From NCBI RefSeq assembly GCF_000972845.2, contig NC_040011.1, positions 25,958,379 through 26,022,378 on the forward strand: 64,000 nucleotides of DNA, in the 5' to 3' direction. The stretch's first letter is position 1. Each line of letters begins with the position of its first letter. The notes below the pieces were generated by a model that made no database searches, was not told the DNA's origin, and saw only the letters and a program-made list of their open reading frames with translations. A program made the translations under genes and the position numbers. Source of the DNA: Larimichthys crocea (lineage: Eukaryota > Chordata > Actinopteri > Sciaenidae). This document shows positions 24,663 through 36,790 of this stretch, in pieces.

Positions 24663-27600
24663 ATCAAAAGCTTCAGTCTAGTGTACATATTCTGTCACTA
24701 CACTCAGCAAAGTCTACTTGCGCAAATGAGGGACTTTATTAGAGCACAAATCGGTCGATTGGAAAAAAAACTACTAAATCTACTACTAAATACTAATTTG
24801 ATAACCAATAACAGTCATTTTTTCAAGCATGTTTGTATCTGTGTGAGAATCTTTCTTTTGTCTTGCATTGTAAAATTAATATCTTGTCTTGTCTTTTTGT
24901 TTTTTTACTGTTGGTGGGAGGAACACTTAAACAAGTCAACTGTTAAAGAGTAATTGATAAATAGATCATGAAAATAATTTGTCGCAGCCTGAGGGTTAAA
25001 GTTTAAATGTAGTGGAAATGCTCCTACTCCCTGTACTGTACTAATACCACTTGACTTCAAAGCTACACTGTATCCTCTGTGTTGTGCCAAAGTAAGGAGA
25101 TAATGTCAAAGTAAAGTAAACTGCAGGCAAACAGGTGGGCAATGTTGAGCAGTTTCAGGAATTTACTCTCGAGGATATTTGTTTTCTTTCATGGTTATAC
25201 TTAGGTTGAAGCCTGCCTCCTGAAACTTGACTGCTGAGAGGACAATCATGAATGGGAGTTTTGCCTCAGGCACTGATCGATCGCAGAAGTGTTTTCATAT
25301 AACTGTTCATTTGGGCTGTGTGTACCTCCGCTACATCCCAGAATGCCAAGAGGCATTGTTCCGTGACTGAGGAATCAAGCCCAGCAGAGATATTTTAAGG
25401 AGATTTCTGAACCTGAGAGGCCCAATGAGGAATCTGTTGCTACCAGCAGTCTTGTCAAGCTTCTTGTTTTCAATCAAAAATGGAACAAATGGTAGCAAAG
25501 TTTCAAAGCGAACAATGGATTATTTTTTTTAGATTACTACACGCATAGATTCACACAGAGCTTAAAGTGCATATAGTGCACACAGGTGTTGCGTGTTTTC
25601 GTGTGGAAAAGCTATTTTTTTTTCCTTCTCTCCTGCTGTTTTGTCCCTGGTAGAGACCTGTCAGAGCTTACCTAGTGAGGAGATAAACTACTACTTTCCT
25701 TTCCTCCCTAAAATAAGCAATTGTATATGAACATGTGCAGTGATTTCCTGCTTTCCTGAAACGTATTTTGTGCCAAGAAGTCAGGACGCATTACTCTCAG
25801 ACCAAGCTCCTTTTAGTGGGGTTGTTAAGAGGAGTGAATATGTGCACAGTATATGCCGTGTGTATGTGGAAGCGCAACAGAGAAATTGGATGAATTTATG
25901 CACAGTATTTCTGACAAAACGAGAGATGGGGCTAGTTGCAGTAATGGGAAAAAAGTCTTAAGTATGGCGGTAGCATGAAAATTAGCTCTGATGCCAATTT
26001 TTTTTTTTTTTTGACTGACAATGCGTAGCCAGTGTATGTCAAAGGGAGTCTGCAACATAAATGGAACCCGGGGAGAGAGTCATGAGTGGCTGTTGGGGAG
26101 GATAAAATGGCTGTATTCTCTATCTGGGTCAGTCACCAGTACTGCCGAGCATGCACATCACAGTACCCACTGAGATAGAGTGGTGATAGAGGCATGGAAA
26201 GATTAACCACATCCCAGTGTTGTCAAAACCAATTGCATGTGTTATGACCACCCTGCTCTCTGCGAACCTGTCCTTGTTACCGTTAATCTCAACAGACTGT
26301 CAGTGAAACCCACTTTGCTGCAAATTCCGTATACAAGCTGTCAAGCAGGAACGGGAATTTGTATACATAACATTCCTAATCTGGATGCTATGAGATTTAG
26401 TGTTCATTCCAAGTTAAAATTTCTTGTTAGTGTTTAGATGACTGCGTGTACTTCCTGAGTGTTTAGAAATCACAAGTGGCTGGCTTGTTGCAGTAAACAC
26501 TGGAGGTAATGTCAGTAATAAGGGGGATTAAAATGAGAAAAGTACAATAGGAGAGGGCAGGAGAAGGAAATTGAAAAAGATAAAAAAAAAAAAAAGGCGA
26601 GACAGAAAGAAAGACTGTGTATACGGGTGTGAGAAATACAGAGAGCGGGAGAATTTCAGTATCTTGCCTCAGCATGTTTATCCTGGCCTGTCTTAGGCAT
26701 TTCCCTCTGTCATGCCATTCTGATCACCTCTTCCTGCTATAGCATGCTGAGAAAACACACCAAAACATATCTAGCAACGGATTGCAGCCCCCTTTTTCTC
26801 AGATCCCCTGACATTTGTATTTCTTTAAAAAAACAAAAAAAAACACTGGTTACAGGTTATACACATTTAAGCCTGAGAGAGAAATCAGAGATTACTGTTG
26901 TAAGAATGTAATATAATGCACAGAAAGGCATGTTGCAGTTTGAGCATCACAGATGCATCATTGTGTTCACATACAGGTTGACTAGCCAACAGTCGACTTT
27001 GACTTAAAGTATGTTTATCACTCAGGGAATTTGTGAAAGTCATAGTAGGACATAAAGGAAATCAATAAATGATGAAGTGTTGCTGAGGCAGAATGGGAGA
27101 AACAGGAAATATCAATATCTTAAATTAGATAAAACAGAATTAAAGAAAAGAAAATGTTATTTAATGATGGAGTCAACTAATCAGCTCAAACTTTACACAC
27201 ATCAGCAGAAACTGTAAAGCTCTGTGTACATCTATTTTGTGGGGCAAGATAAAGGCTGTAGTTGTCCTTTTTATCCCTTGTGAGTGCAAGGCATTGATAA
27301 ATCATACTGATGGCATTACTACATTTTTGTAGGCAGCAATATTTTAAATATTTTCCCATGAATAATGGACACTAAAATCATTATGTTTGTAAAAACAGAT
27401 GAAGATTCACACAAATTGAAAACTGGATTTTAAAGATATTTATTTGCAATTCCTCCTTAAAAAGTTAATCTTATTTGTTTTTTTTATTTACTAGGAGAAA
27501 ATCAGCCATTTTCTTCAGTTTTTATCCCCAGAAGCAAGATGACCTTTGTTTTTTTTTATATAACAGGGTAAACAGTATCTTCATGCAGGAGTAAAAACAA

Positions 27601-28499
27601 CTTTTGGATTCATAGGGGTATAAAATTTGAGTAAAAATTGGCTTAATCTGCTCTGGGTATTCTTTAAAAAACAAAAAAAAAAGACAAAAAACAACCAACA
27701 ACCAATGAACCCAACATGTATCGTGCAGTAGCTGAAACAAAGCATATTGGCCTTGTAATCCTTTAATCTTCTACCATGCATTGTTTTTGTAGCTTTCAGC
27801 TGCTTGTTATAAATCAATGAGTGACTTGGAACATCAGATAAAAAAAAGGTCACTGACACTCTTTCTTCTTCTGACCCACCATCCCCATCGTCTTTCCCCC
27901 CTCATTCTTCTTTTTTTCCAGCTCTCCACAACTGAACTCATCTTTTCTTCACTTGCGCTCTTTCTTTCCCCTCCCCTCCTCCTTGTTTGGGGTGATTACT
28001 CTTACCAGTGAACGAGGGGCTGTGTTTGCCACGACTGTAGTTTTGCGATACCCGGCCCATAACTTTCAGTAGGAAGAAATAGCTTCTCTCCTTCTGCATC
28101 CCATTTATACACCGTATCTTGTTTCTGTGTAGGGAGTTCCATTACTCTGTAGCTTGGAGGCTAGCAGCGGGGAAAGGGGGAAGGGAGGTGGAGGAGATGA
28201 AAAGAGGTGATAGAAGGTTGCGGCTGGTGCTGGTGCTTGTGCTGCAGACGCTCTCCCCTTCGACATGGAGGCGAACACAATGTGTTGATGTGCAGCGAGC
28301 AGTGATCTAATCAACATTGTTATGTTTTATCTCATCAAAATATGAAATGCAGAGTGACTCGGGGAGAGAATTAGACAAAAGCAGTGACATGTCAAAGAAA
28401 TCATGTCTTTGTTTACATTATTAGCCCAAAAGACAGTGCATGCATTACTTGCAAAGCTATTCTACAATAGATGCAGCTCCAGTCATGCCTTATGATGCG
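24663..28499. other. Non-coding stretch, no gene recognised
   Basis: AT-rich DNA with poly-A near 26582-26594 and homopolymer T runs near 25610 and 26000. A CT-rich tract at 27850-27990 is not followed by a coding exon. No supported features. Confidence 0.6.
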
Positions 28500-28950
28500 T
28501 CCTGTTCGCCTTCTGCAGCTATTTACATACATGATTGGTGATTATATGAACCTGACCTTGTTATCGTGGCCTTGATGAATGTGCATACCTTGTTTAGATG
28601 TTGGCCCCCCGAGTCTGATTCTACCCAGACGATATTTAACCAACAGAGCATAATCCCTCCAAAAGGCTTCCTGTTTATACTGGCCACGAAGAGGTAATTC
28701 CTCAAAGTATCCCATGCTGAAAGCATTTGATAGATGACTGGCAGCTTTTTCCTTCTTTTGCAGTTCATAGAGCCTTATCATGATGTAATTCCACGTAATT
28801 AGCCAAAGATGACAGTAACACAAAAGTCATTATGATATTTAATCTCTTTTGGGGAATCCACTAGGGAAGCTGTGGCTATATCGTCTATCAAAACATGAAA
28901 TGACATCTCACTGGAGGCCCTCCAAACAGTCAGGGGAAGGTTGGAGTTGA
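28500..28950. promoter_or_regulatory. Candidate conserved non-coding element
   Basis: About 450 bases free of simple repeats, with evenly mixed composition and homeodomain/MEIS-type words: CCACGTAATTAGCC near 28791 and TTGATAGATGACTGGC near 28728. Two overlapping minus-strand frames (81 and 93 codons) cover it, and long frames on one strand can occur by chance in such balanced DNA. I recognise no protein. An alternative is an unrecognised minus-strand exon, but no clear splice sites bracket it. Confidence 0.35.
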
Positions 28951-29860
28951 CTGCGCCGGCTTAAGGCCTCTGTTTTTAGCTGTTTAGTAATCTTGGCATC
29001 CTCTCCTCCTCCTATTACCCTTGTCTTATTCAGAGCCTCTCCCTTGTGGCAGGGATCATCGTGATATACACGCAAGGATACGCTTGTGTGTGTTAGAAAC
29101 AGAGGGGGAGGGAGTGTGTATGTCTGTGTGCGTGTGTGTGTGTGTGTGTATGTGCGTGCGCCATTTTCTCAAAGCAATGCACTGTGCCGTTTCTCTGTGT
29201 CCCGCTTGAACACCTAAGCGACAATGTATTTGCTTCTATGTGTGTGTGCGTAAGAGAGAGTGAGAAAGAGATAGTGTGTGCATTTGTGCATACGTGTGTG
29301 TCAGTGACTTCCCCCTCCATCTGCCCACCCTCACTGAAATCCTCGGTGCATTTAGTAACATTTTGAGAAACGGTGCCAGCCAGCATTTAATTAAGTTCTG
29401 GTATGCCAGCGTCTCCCTGCTGTAACATGGAATACCTGCTTTTCTTTTGTCAATTTCTTCTCCTGTTCTTTTGCTCCTCTGTGTCGCGCCTACTGTAACT
29501 CGGAAAAGATGCCGCCTCTGGGAGAAGCAGGTAAAGAAGCCATCAAAACCAATGCAAGTAGAAAGAGTCGCAATCAGAGCTCCAAAAAAAAAAAAAGATG
29601 TAGTTTCTCCTTTGTGTGGATCTCTTCTCCTATCCTCCCCCCAGTCTCACTTTGTTTCCCCTCTCTGTCTGTACATGTGTGTGTATGTCTGCTTGAAGAA
29701 TTCAATTCAGTAGAGGCTAGGAGTAATGTTTCTCTCCCAGTAGAAATGGCTGCTGTTTGTTCAATTGTTGTGATAGATTGATGTGGAGTGGGAAAGGATG
29801 GGCTTTTATGCACCTGAAGATAGGAACAGAAAAGTCTTTATGAGAAGCCAATAGCTCTCC

Positions 29861-29883
29861 TTTTTTTTTTTTTTTTTTTTTTT
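29861..29883. repeat. Poly-T run (23 T)
   Basis: An uninterrupted T run, with a second one of 18 T starting about 70 bases downstream (29955-29972). Confidence 0.9.
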
Positions 29884-30856
29884 ATTAATCTTAGGGAAAG
29901 CTTTCCTACATATTCAGACACTTGGGTAGGATGCAATTAGACCCAAAAGGGCACTTTTTTTTTTTTTTTTTTGTTATTCCGTTAAAAGTGGCTTACTGTA
30001 TATGGCAGTGCTCCTGCAGGGATTCAACAAGTGGTCACACTAATGGTTTGCACTGTTTTCAGTTTAGACAGCAGGTAAAATGGCTGCCTCTTCAGATAAC
30101 AAAGTCAACAAGTGTGTGCTTTTGTTGAGTGTAGTATCAATACTACGGTTAACTTTAAGTCTGCTTTATTAAGGAAACTGAAGAGGGCTGGAGTCTTGTA
30201 CCAAAATCTCAAGAGTCATGGTTTTACTGTAATCACAGCACAGACTGTTATATTTCAATAAAAATGAATGGTTGGTTTGGCGGTGGGTATTCTGTATGTT
30301 ATGTGTATATTGTTATACTATATATTGTTGTACTTGACTCTCCTTTAGACTCCCAGTAGTTTGTGTAGTTTGTCCCTTATGATTTAACTCGTCTCCCAAT
30401 CTGTGTATTTTTTTATGATCTTGTCTTTGATGCTTTCTGCGGTCTTTCCCCCTCCATCCTATTTACAGTAATAAATGTAGCTCAAGATGACCCCGCATTC
30501 TGTGTTCTCTCAGCTCTGTTTTTTTTATACCCCTCTGATAAACTGAAGGCTAAAGAGGACTGCTTGGCCAGAAATGAGGTTACAGTAACTGGGCTTGCAA
30601 ATGATTGGCAAGGATAGATTGTGTATGATCTACTTTCCCTCCCTCCACTCGCAATTTTGTCTTTATTTTTGTGTGCTATTGATGTTTGCTTTGAAAGGAG
30701 GGAGGTTGTGTAAGTCCTGTTTACAGATTGAAGCACAACCTAAAAATGATGCACATGGATTCATTTTTGGACACGCTGCCCACGTGTTAACTTTAACAAT
30801 CATCTCCTGTATATGTTAACTAAAAGAAGCAGAGAACACAGAACCTTTCATACCTT

Positions 30857-30882
30857 AAAAAAAAAAAAAAAAAAAAAAAAAA
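30857..30882. repeat. Poly-A run (26 A)
   Basis: An uninterrupted A run followed by CT-rich sequence (30890-30945). No target-site duplication or SINE body is recognised. Confidence 0.9.
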
Positions 30883-31017
30883 CTCAGTTTGTCTTTCTAT
30901 CTCTTCCTTCCCTCCCTCGTTCTCCCTCTCTCTCCTCCTGTGCACCATCTGCATGATGCTTTGTATCCAATCTGAAGGAGTGCTCTCTGTCTGTTCTCTA
31001 CTGCGATGGCAGGAGTC

Positions 31018-31050
31018 TGTGTGTGTGTGCGCGCGCACATGCGCGTATGT
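31018..31050. repeat. Strict purine-pyrimidine alternation with CG core (Z-DNA-prone)
   Basis: For 33 bases every purine is followed by a pyrimidine and vice versa. The tract runs TG repeat, then GCGCGCGCACATGCGCG, then TATGT. CG/CA alternation of this kind is the classic left-handed DNA former and is stronger than plain TG. It lies about 45 bases before the GC-rich block at 31092-31440. Confidence 0.85.
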
Positions 31051-31091
31051 TTGTGTATGTGTTCCTAGCCATCACAGTCACTCTCAGCTCA

Positions 31092-31440
31092 TTACCTGAC
31101 ATGATGGATGGAGAGAGTGCCATTAAACAACGCCCAGCCCGGGACGCCTGGCACCCTACAGCTGGCACTGAGTAATGGGCATAGTGGCGGCGGCACGCTT
31201 GGAAACACCAGGGGGTCCTGTGTGGGTGTGCCTGCAGTCATCTCCATGGCTATGCTTCCTGGTTCTGTCCAGCCCCACCTGCCACCTGGCTGCCCGACGG
31301 ATGCCATGGGCATTTCTGGGCAGACATGGTTGGATAGCATGGGAGGCAGTGTTTGTATGACTCTGTCATAGAACTGGCAACTGAGGAAATCCAAAGTGAT
31401 GCTGGCCCTGCTTTTCTGACCACAAACGCTGCAGTGAAAC
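31092..31440. other. GC-rich block with long open frames on both strands
   Basis: About 350 GC-rich bases carry an 87-codon + strand frame (31108-31371) and a 116-codon minus-strand frame (31092-31442). The + frame is Gly/Pro/Ser-rich; the minus frame has a CSVCG-like Cys pair near its start. I recognise neither. No good acceptor lies just upstream on the + strand. It could be a conserved regulatory block, given the ACCAGGGGGTCC CTCF-like core near 31206 and ACCACA near 31419, or a decayed exon. Confidence 0.35.
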
Positions 31441-31739
31441 AATAAGTGCCACCGATCACCCGGTGTATAACAGCTACTTTAAACTTGTTTACCTCTGATT
31501 TAATTTTATCTGCAGTTTAGGGGGTTATATTAAATTATTTTTTAATCAAGGTGGATATCCTAACAAGTTGTATCCTTTGATGTGACGGAGAATCTTACTT
31601 AATGATTGTATAACACAAATGAGTGTTTCTTTCCTTCTCTTGTGTTCTATACGCACTGTATATGCACTCCCATTATTCTTCCGCCACTGCTTGTTTTTCT
31701 TGTTTGTGTGTGTGTGTGCCTGCGTGTGTGCATTTACTT

Positions 31740-31999
31740 TGTCTTCTGTGCATAATGCTGCATCTGATGTGAGAGTAGTTGAGGGGCTCTTGAGTGGAAG
31801 CCTGGATCAGGAGCTGAATGGAGTTACTATGACACCAGACACAAGCACCTCAACTCCAACAGCTTCTTCTGTTTCTCCGTCCTCCCCTGCTGCTTCCCTC
31901 TCAATCAGCTTGGATTTGCTTCATGTTGTTTCTTCTCTCCTCTCCTTCTCTTTTCTCTGCCTTGCCTCACTTAGTTTTTCTATACAGGCTTTCATTTAG
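31740..31999 (+). other. Ser/Thr/Pro-rich open frame, possible exon
   Basis: Within a 126-codon frame (31619-31999) the middle section reads as plausible coding sequence (…LSGSLDQELNGVTMTPDTS… then Ser/Pro-rich). The front is TG-repeat nonsense and the end is pyrimidine-tract nonsense. An acceptor could be the AG near 31773, but its pyrimidine tract is weak, and I find no GT donor after the coding-like part. It sits about 100 bases before the better acceptor at 32105, so it may simply be intron. Confidence 0.15.
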
Positions 32000-32105
32000 T
32001 CGAGCGCTTGTGTGCCAGTATGGATCAATGTAACAACACTTTCTTGTTCTTTCTCATTCTTTTATGCTTATTTCTCCTTTTTTTTTCTCCCCCCTTTCCG
32101 AACAG

Positions 32106-32244
32106 ACAACCGCCGCGCAGTCCTGGAAAGGTCTCGGTCACGCCACAATGCAAATCACCAAGCTCGATGATCACCCGCGCCTACCACAAGACGCTAGATA
32201 AGTGCCAAAGAGGCCTGCAAGGTGGAGACCTGGAAGACATCTAA
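32106..32244 (+). CDS. Candidate terminal coding exon, product unknown
   Basis: A strong acceptor precedes this segment: a T/C-rich tract of about 60 bases ending CCCCCCTTTCCGAACAG, with AG at 32104-32105. Reading with one leftover base (phase-1 intron), a 45-codon frame follows. It opens QPPRSPGKVSVTPQ, continues ITRAYHKTLDKCQRG, and stops after a Gly-Gly-Asp-Leu-Glu-Asp-Ile tail with TAA at 32242-32244. The segment is richer in GC and CpG than its flanks. An AT-rich tail with AATAAA signals follows, as expected for a 3'UTR. I do not recognise the protein and see no domain. The other two frames also stay open for 20-31 codons, so the frame is not certain. If real, earlier exons must lie upstream, partly outside the window. 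Confidence 0.35.
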
Positions 32245-32272
32245 AGGAGGGACAGAGCACCCCTCACTGTGG

Positions 32273-32303
<31 letters not shown>

Positions 32304-33430
32304 ACAGAACACCATGTACGGAACGAAAATGCCTAAAGAAGCCACACAGAGCTGAAGAAGTCCATCACACACACACACATTTCATTTTCATGCTGTTCGT
32401 CTGAGGCCTTACATATTTATTCAATACTTTCTCATAATTCTAAATGTTCATGTCCTCTCTAGATGGTTTATAGGAAGAAAAAAAAATCACATTTTTAAGA
32501 CTGCTGCTGTTCGAAATGAAAGGTTTTCATTGCTTGGAAATCCATTTTGATTCATGCAAGTCTAAGCCTTCTACTTATCAAAGTACTACAGTTCACATGC
32601 AGTTTTGACATGAAACATGCAGTGTTTGTTCATTCTGCCAAGAAAGACTTTACCATAGTGTATGCGGGCAAGCTGTTCTTTAAATGGAAGACAGGGATTT
32701 AACATCCATGTTGGCAAGCCTACAGCCTGCTGATGCTTGCTTCAAGTCACCAAACTCTTAGCGGAAGAGGGAGTGGTTGCTTAAAATGTTTATTTTTTTT
32801 GGTTTTTTGTTTTTTTTCTGTCAGTCCTTCCTTCACCAACATCAAGAGTCCACATGAATTATTTTAATTTCCTTCCATATACCGCAAAGCCCACAAAGAG
32901 CTGGCCCCTGTCTGTGCCGATATTTCAGAGCATGTGACTCACGGATCTGTAATCTCCATTTTGACGAGACGCATTTTTATTTTTAGTTATGTAATATCTA
33001 ACAAATGCCTTCGGGGTGCTAATCTCTGTCCCAAGGTCGCTTTTGCTGTTTAACGTGAGAGACTGACACATTTCTAAATGCACATAACTGCCTGAAGGAG
33101 CTAACATGACCCTTTGAACTTTCCTGCAGTTAACACAAACTGCACAGGTATTATGACATTTTTAATATTAATATTATCTGAATGCATTGGGGATTTTTTT
33201 TTTCTATATGAAGGCTCTAAGAAGACATCCAAAAATGACATCTGTTGAGAGACCAATGGCTCCTGTTAAAATTCCCACAGCAGATTTTCCCCCATTTTAA
33301 CAAAATAAATAAATAAACAAAAAAATGTCTGTAGAAAATTAAGGCATTATGTACATTTGTTGTTCAACAATATTCCATTTTAAACAGACGTGTAATTAAT
33401 AAACACAGGGCTAAGCAGCATAAAAATAAA
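32245..33430 (+). other. Possible 3'UTR of the candidate exon
   Basis: This AT-rich sequence follows the stop at 32244. It contains a (CA)n tract (32273-32298), a T-rich tract (32791-32818), and clustered AATAAA hexamers at 33304-33313 (from AAATAAATAAATAAAC), with a further one at 33425-33430. Its status depends entirely on the exon call at 32106-32244; no cleavage site can be assigned. Confidence 0.25.
32273..32298. repeat. (CA)n microsatellite
   Basis: About 13 CA units, with a shorter CA tract near 32365-32380. The 60-codon frame crossing it (Thr-His repeat) is not a gene. Confidence 0.93.
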
Positions 33431-36400
33431 ACACAGCTGAGATTTTGGTGGTATATTTATATTGTTGAAGAAAATGTCAAATGTTTGTAGGCTTATATGA
33501 ACCACAGGATGTATTTTACAATCTATTTAAAAACCTCTTTGGGGTAAAAAACTCAATCTACTAAGGAAGGGACTGCATGCCTCAAACACTAAAGAGTCTT
33601 AGGACTACCCTGTTTCATGGTGGGATCTACGAAGTCACAACTTAATACTTAACATCTCACCTGATGAAGCTTTCAGCATCAGCTTGGTGTTTATGTTCAG
33701 AATAGTTGAAACTTTGCTGTAAGCTTTGTTCCTCTGCAAGGACCCAGTCACACAGCTCCTTCACATGAACTGTTTATTCATATATTCATGCCTAGAGCCT
33801 CCCTGTCCCCTCACTACCCTAAACTGTAAGCAGATGCCACTAAAACACCACCACTGAATCCACACGGAGAGTGGGCACGACCAGAATAATCGACTAAGGG
33901 GGCACAGAAGACAAGATGATGGTTGTCTTGGCAAGTGAGTCTCCAAATGCCCTCCAATTCCCCAGCACTAATGGCATAAGTGACCCTTTTACCAAAACAC
34001 GAGTTTCTTTAATAATACCATAACTCTACTTTAGGCTTTGTGTGTTTGTGTATTTGGGCAAGTGTGCGTCTGTGTCTGTGTGTATGCGTGTGTTTGTGTG
34101 TGTGTGTCTGTGTCTCTGTGTGTGTGTGTGCGCACACCATGCCAGCTCAGTAATCGGAACAGGAACCCAGGCAAAATAGGATTCAGTGTGCTTGACTCCT
34201 GGGCTGAATAGATGGAGATTTTTCATTTAAACAATCTGCCAGTGCAGCTTGTGATGTGTCTGTTTCATGATGCCTCCTCTCCCAGCTTGCATGCTTCTAA
34301 AAATGCAATTTTACACATCATCTCGGCTCAAGGTGCATCCACAATGCTCTGAGAAGTCTGAATATTTAAAGAGACAATAATTCTCCCCTGAATATATGGT
34401 TCGAGCAGTTGCACAGAGAAAGCATAGAGAATGTGATTTCCGCATAAGGGATTCTGAATAGAGAAGAGTTTCAAGGATGTGTTGTATAAAGCAGAGATTG
34501 AGATGTGCCATTAAAGGCAGTGGTTTTCTTTTTTCTAATCACAACTCGCCCTTTGTCCTTAACACAACCACGCCTGTACAGTTAAACGTACAGAATAAGA
34601 GTTGTTTTTTTTTTAATATTAGTTCCCCATCAACACATTCTGATTGGATACATGCCAAAATAACCAAGGTTTGTGGTTGAAAATTAAAATGAATTTGAAC
34701 GAAAACGTTTTATTCATCGTTCAATCAATTTCAGATTTTTCAAACGTGCCATTTTCTGGAAATTCATTTTTCACCATACAATAACAGAGAATCCCTGTTT
34801 GTCTTTGTTTATTTTTTGTTTGGTATATCAAAGGGATGACATGTCTGTTTTTGTCAAAGTATGAGAAAAAGTGTACAGACATTAAAAAAAAAGGTTAGTT
34901 TTATTTTATTTGTAGCTATTGTTTGATAAAAATGGATCCAATTAAGAATTGTCATTCTAAGTAGGGTATTTTGACGTGATTACAAAATGGTAGTCGTGGT
35001 ATTTCTTCACTCCAACATCCTTTGTAAGATTTAGTTGGAGTTTTTAAAAAAAAGTCTTTTGTCTTGATGCCATTGTAGAACTGTAATAAGCTTAGAGCTA
35101 CAGTGTTTGCCATTGTGGAAGTTTCAGATCACGCATCTTACTGGCAACATTGATTGTTAAGAACACTTATTGTTTTTTTTAAGACTAACACCAAGCTTTA
35201 AGTTTGCCACAAGTCAATAAATCGAATAGGTGAAACTGTTAAAGTTTCAATTTTTTTTTTCCTCAATGAAAACAGCTACAGTGCAGGCAATATTTAATAA
35301 TATATAAGAGAAACTTCTACAATGACATTCCTCATGATCCCTATAAAGTGATTGTTGTATTTCTCCCTCAGTCCATCTTTTAGAATAATCAAGAATGATG
35401 TGCTTTTATAGAAAATAGCAAAAGTCCCAGGTCAAAGAACCTGAACCTTCCATCATTTTAGTGTGAAAAAACAGGCCTCAGTGTGTTTGGGCCAATCATC
35501 CCATTGTCTTTAACTTGTGACTAACAAACCTGAACCTATGATATGACCTGTGCTCATGGTAATTGTAAAAATGAGGAGGCAGGGGTATGAAAGATTTATG
35601 AGAAAAACTGTAAAGGTGCCATTTTGGTTGTGATTGGTGGCAAGTTTGTAACTTACACTCACTGACTGCGTGCACTTTACCTCACAAGATATTCTACTCA
35701 TGCAGAGAGAGAATTGTTTGAGATGTTTGAGTACGACATTGCCACTAACGGAGTGAACTATTTGCAAAGTATTTCTTTTGGTAAATAGTTCCAGCTGCCA
35801 CATATCCAGTTCTTTCCTGCTTTGTTAGTGCTCACTATCGATTCGCGGAAGACCAATTGAGACTGAATCAACAAGCAACGCTCATAACTGTTGACAAACC
35901 CTGTCCGATCATGATGTGTAAGCTGCCATATCCCTGCCTACCTTCCTTGTTGTCATTGAGTATGTTTTATTGTCTTAAGAAACATTTATATTTGTAACAT
36001 TTTAAGTTTATTTGTATCCTTAAGAACATGAAAAACACAAGATGGTTATGCACACTGTCCTTCCATAGAGTATGTAATGGAGTATGATACTAAATAATAA
36101 CCACTTTGTTATATAAACTGATTTCTGAAAGATATTTTGTCTCTTTGTCTTGTGTCTTCATGCATTTACTTATTCGCATTACAGAAGTATTCAAAATATT
36201 TCTTTTTCAGCCCTTATTTTTCAAGCATTTTCCACCTTTTGTTTTTCCAAATGCTCTGGTCTAAAATTACATCTTCAGTTTATTTTGTGGCAGGGCAGGA
36301 CATACCTGCCCCAAGCTGACTTATGGACAGGGATTACAGAGAGCTCTAGCACATGATGAATGGGACAGCTCTTACCTATAAAAGCAACATATTTGGACCT

Positions 36401-36519
36401 TGGTGTCCCCACTGCTTTATCTTCCACAGTGTCAAAGGCAAAGTGATAATGCTGTCATGTCCAACGGCAGCTTAGGGAAATTACTACAGTCAGAAAATCC
36501 CCCCAAAATTGCCCTTTTT
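33431..36519. other. Non-coding stretch, no gene recognised
   Basis: AT-rich DNA with an impure TG tract at 34038-34130 and many T runs (35170, 35250). No splice-framed exon is supported on either strand. Confidence 0.6.
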
Positions 36520-36790
36520 AATCAATTTTTCAGACCATAAAATCTCCCCTGTGACTAGACATTTTTTCCCGCTCAAGTTCGAGGACAAGAGAGCAGAGGA
36601 ATTCAATAATTTGTTTATTATTTGATACAGGAGAATTTAATACGATAACCAGGGAAACATTTCCCGTGGATTTCATCTATTCTAGACAGTCAGAAAACAA
36701 GCATTATGTCTGATTCTGTTATAGGTGATCGGGGTTTAAATTCATTCATAATAAATGAAAGGCCATATTTTATCTCACTGTAGCAAATGT
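36520..36790. promoter_or_regulatory. Candidate conserved non-coding element
   Basis: About 270 bases without simple repeats, carrying AATAATTTGTTTATTATTTG (forkhead-like TGTTTAT) near 36605 and AATTCATTCATAATAAATG near 36739. Composition and word content resemble developmental enhancers. Inference only. Confidence 0.3.

Larger units (their letters stand above)
28951..31017. other. Non-coding stretch with homopolymers
   Basis: There is an impure TG tract at 29115-29160, poly-T at 29861-29883 and 29955-29972, and poly-A at 30857-30882. The small frames at 29447-29813 are low complexity. No gene is supported. Confidence 0.6.

Noticed and set aside
30857..30882. Poly-A run as a SINE or processed-pseudogene tail
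   Set aside because: No tRNA-like A/B boxes, no element body and no flanking duplication could be seen.
33304..33313. Clustered AATAAA as proof of a gene end
   Set aside because: AAATAAATAAATAAAC is a simple repeat in AT-rich DNA. It supports the 3'UTR only if the exon at 32106 is confirmed.
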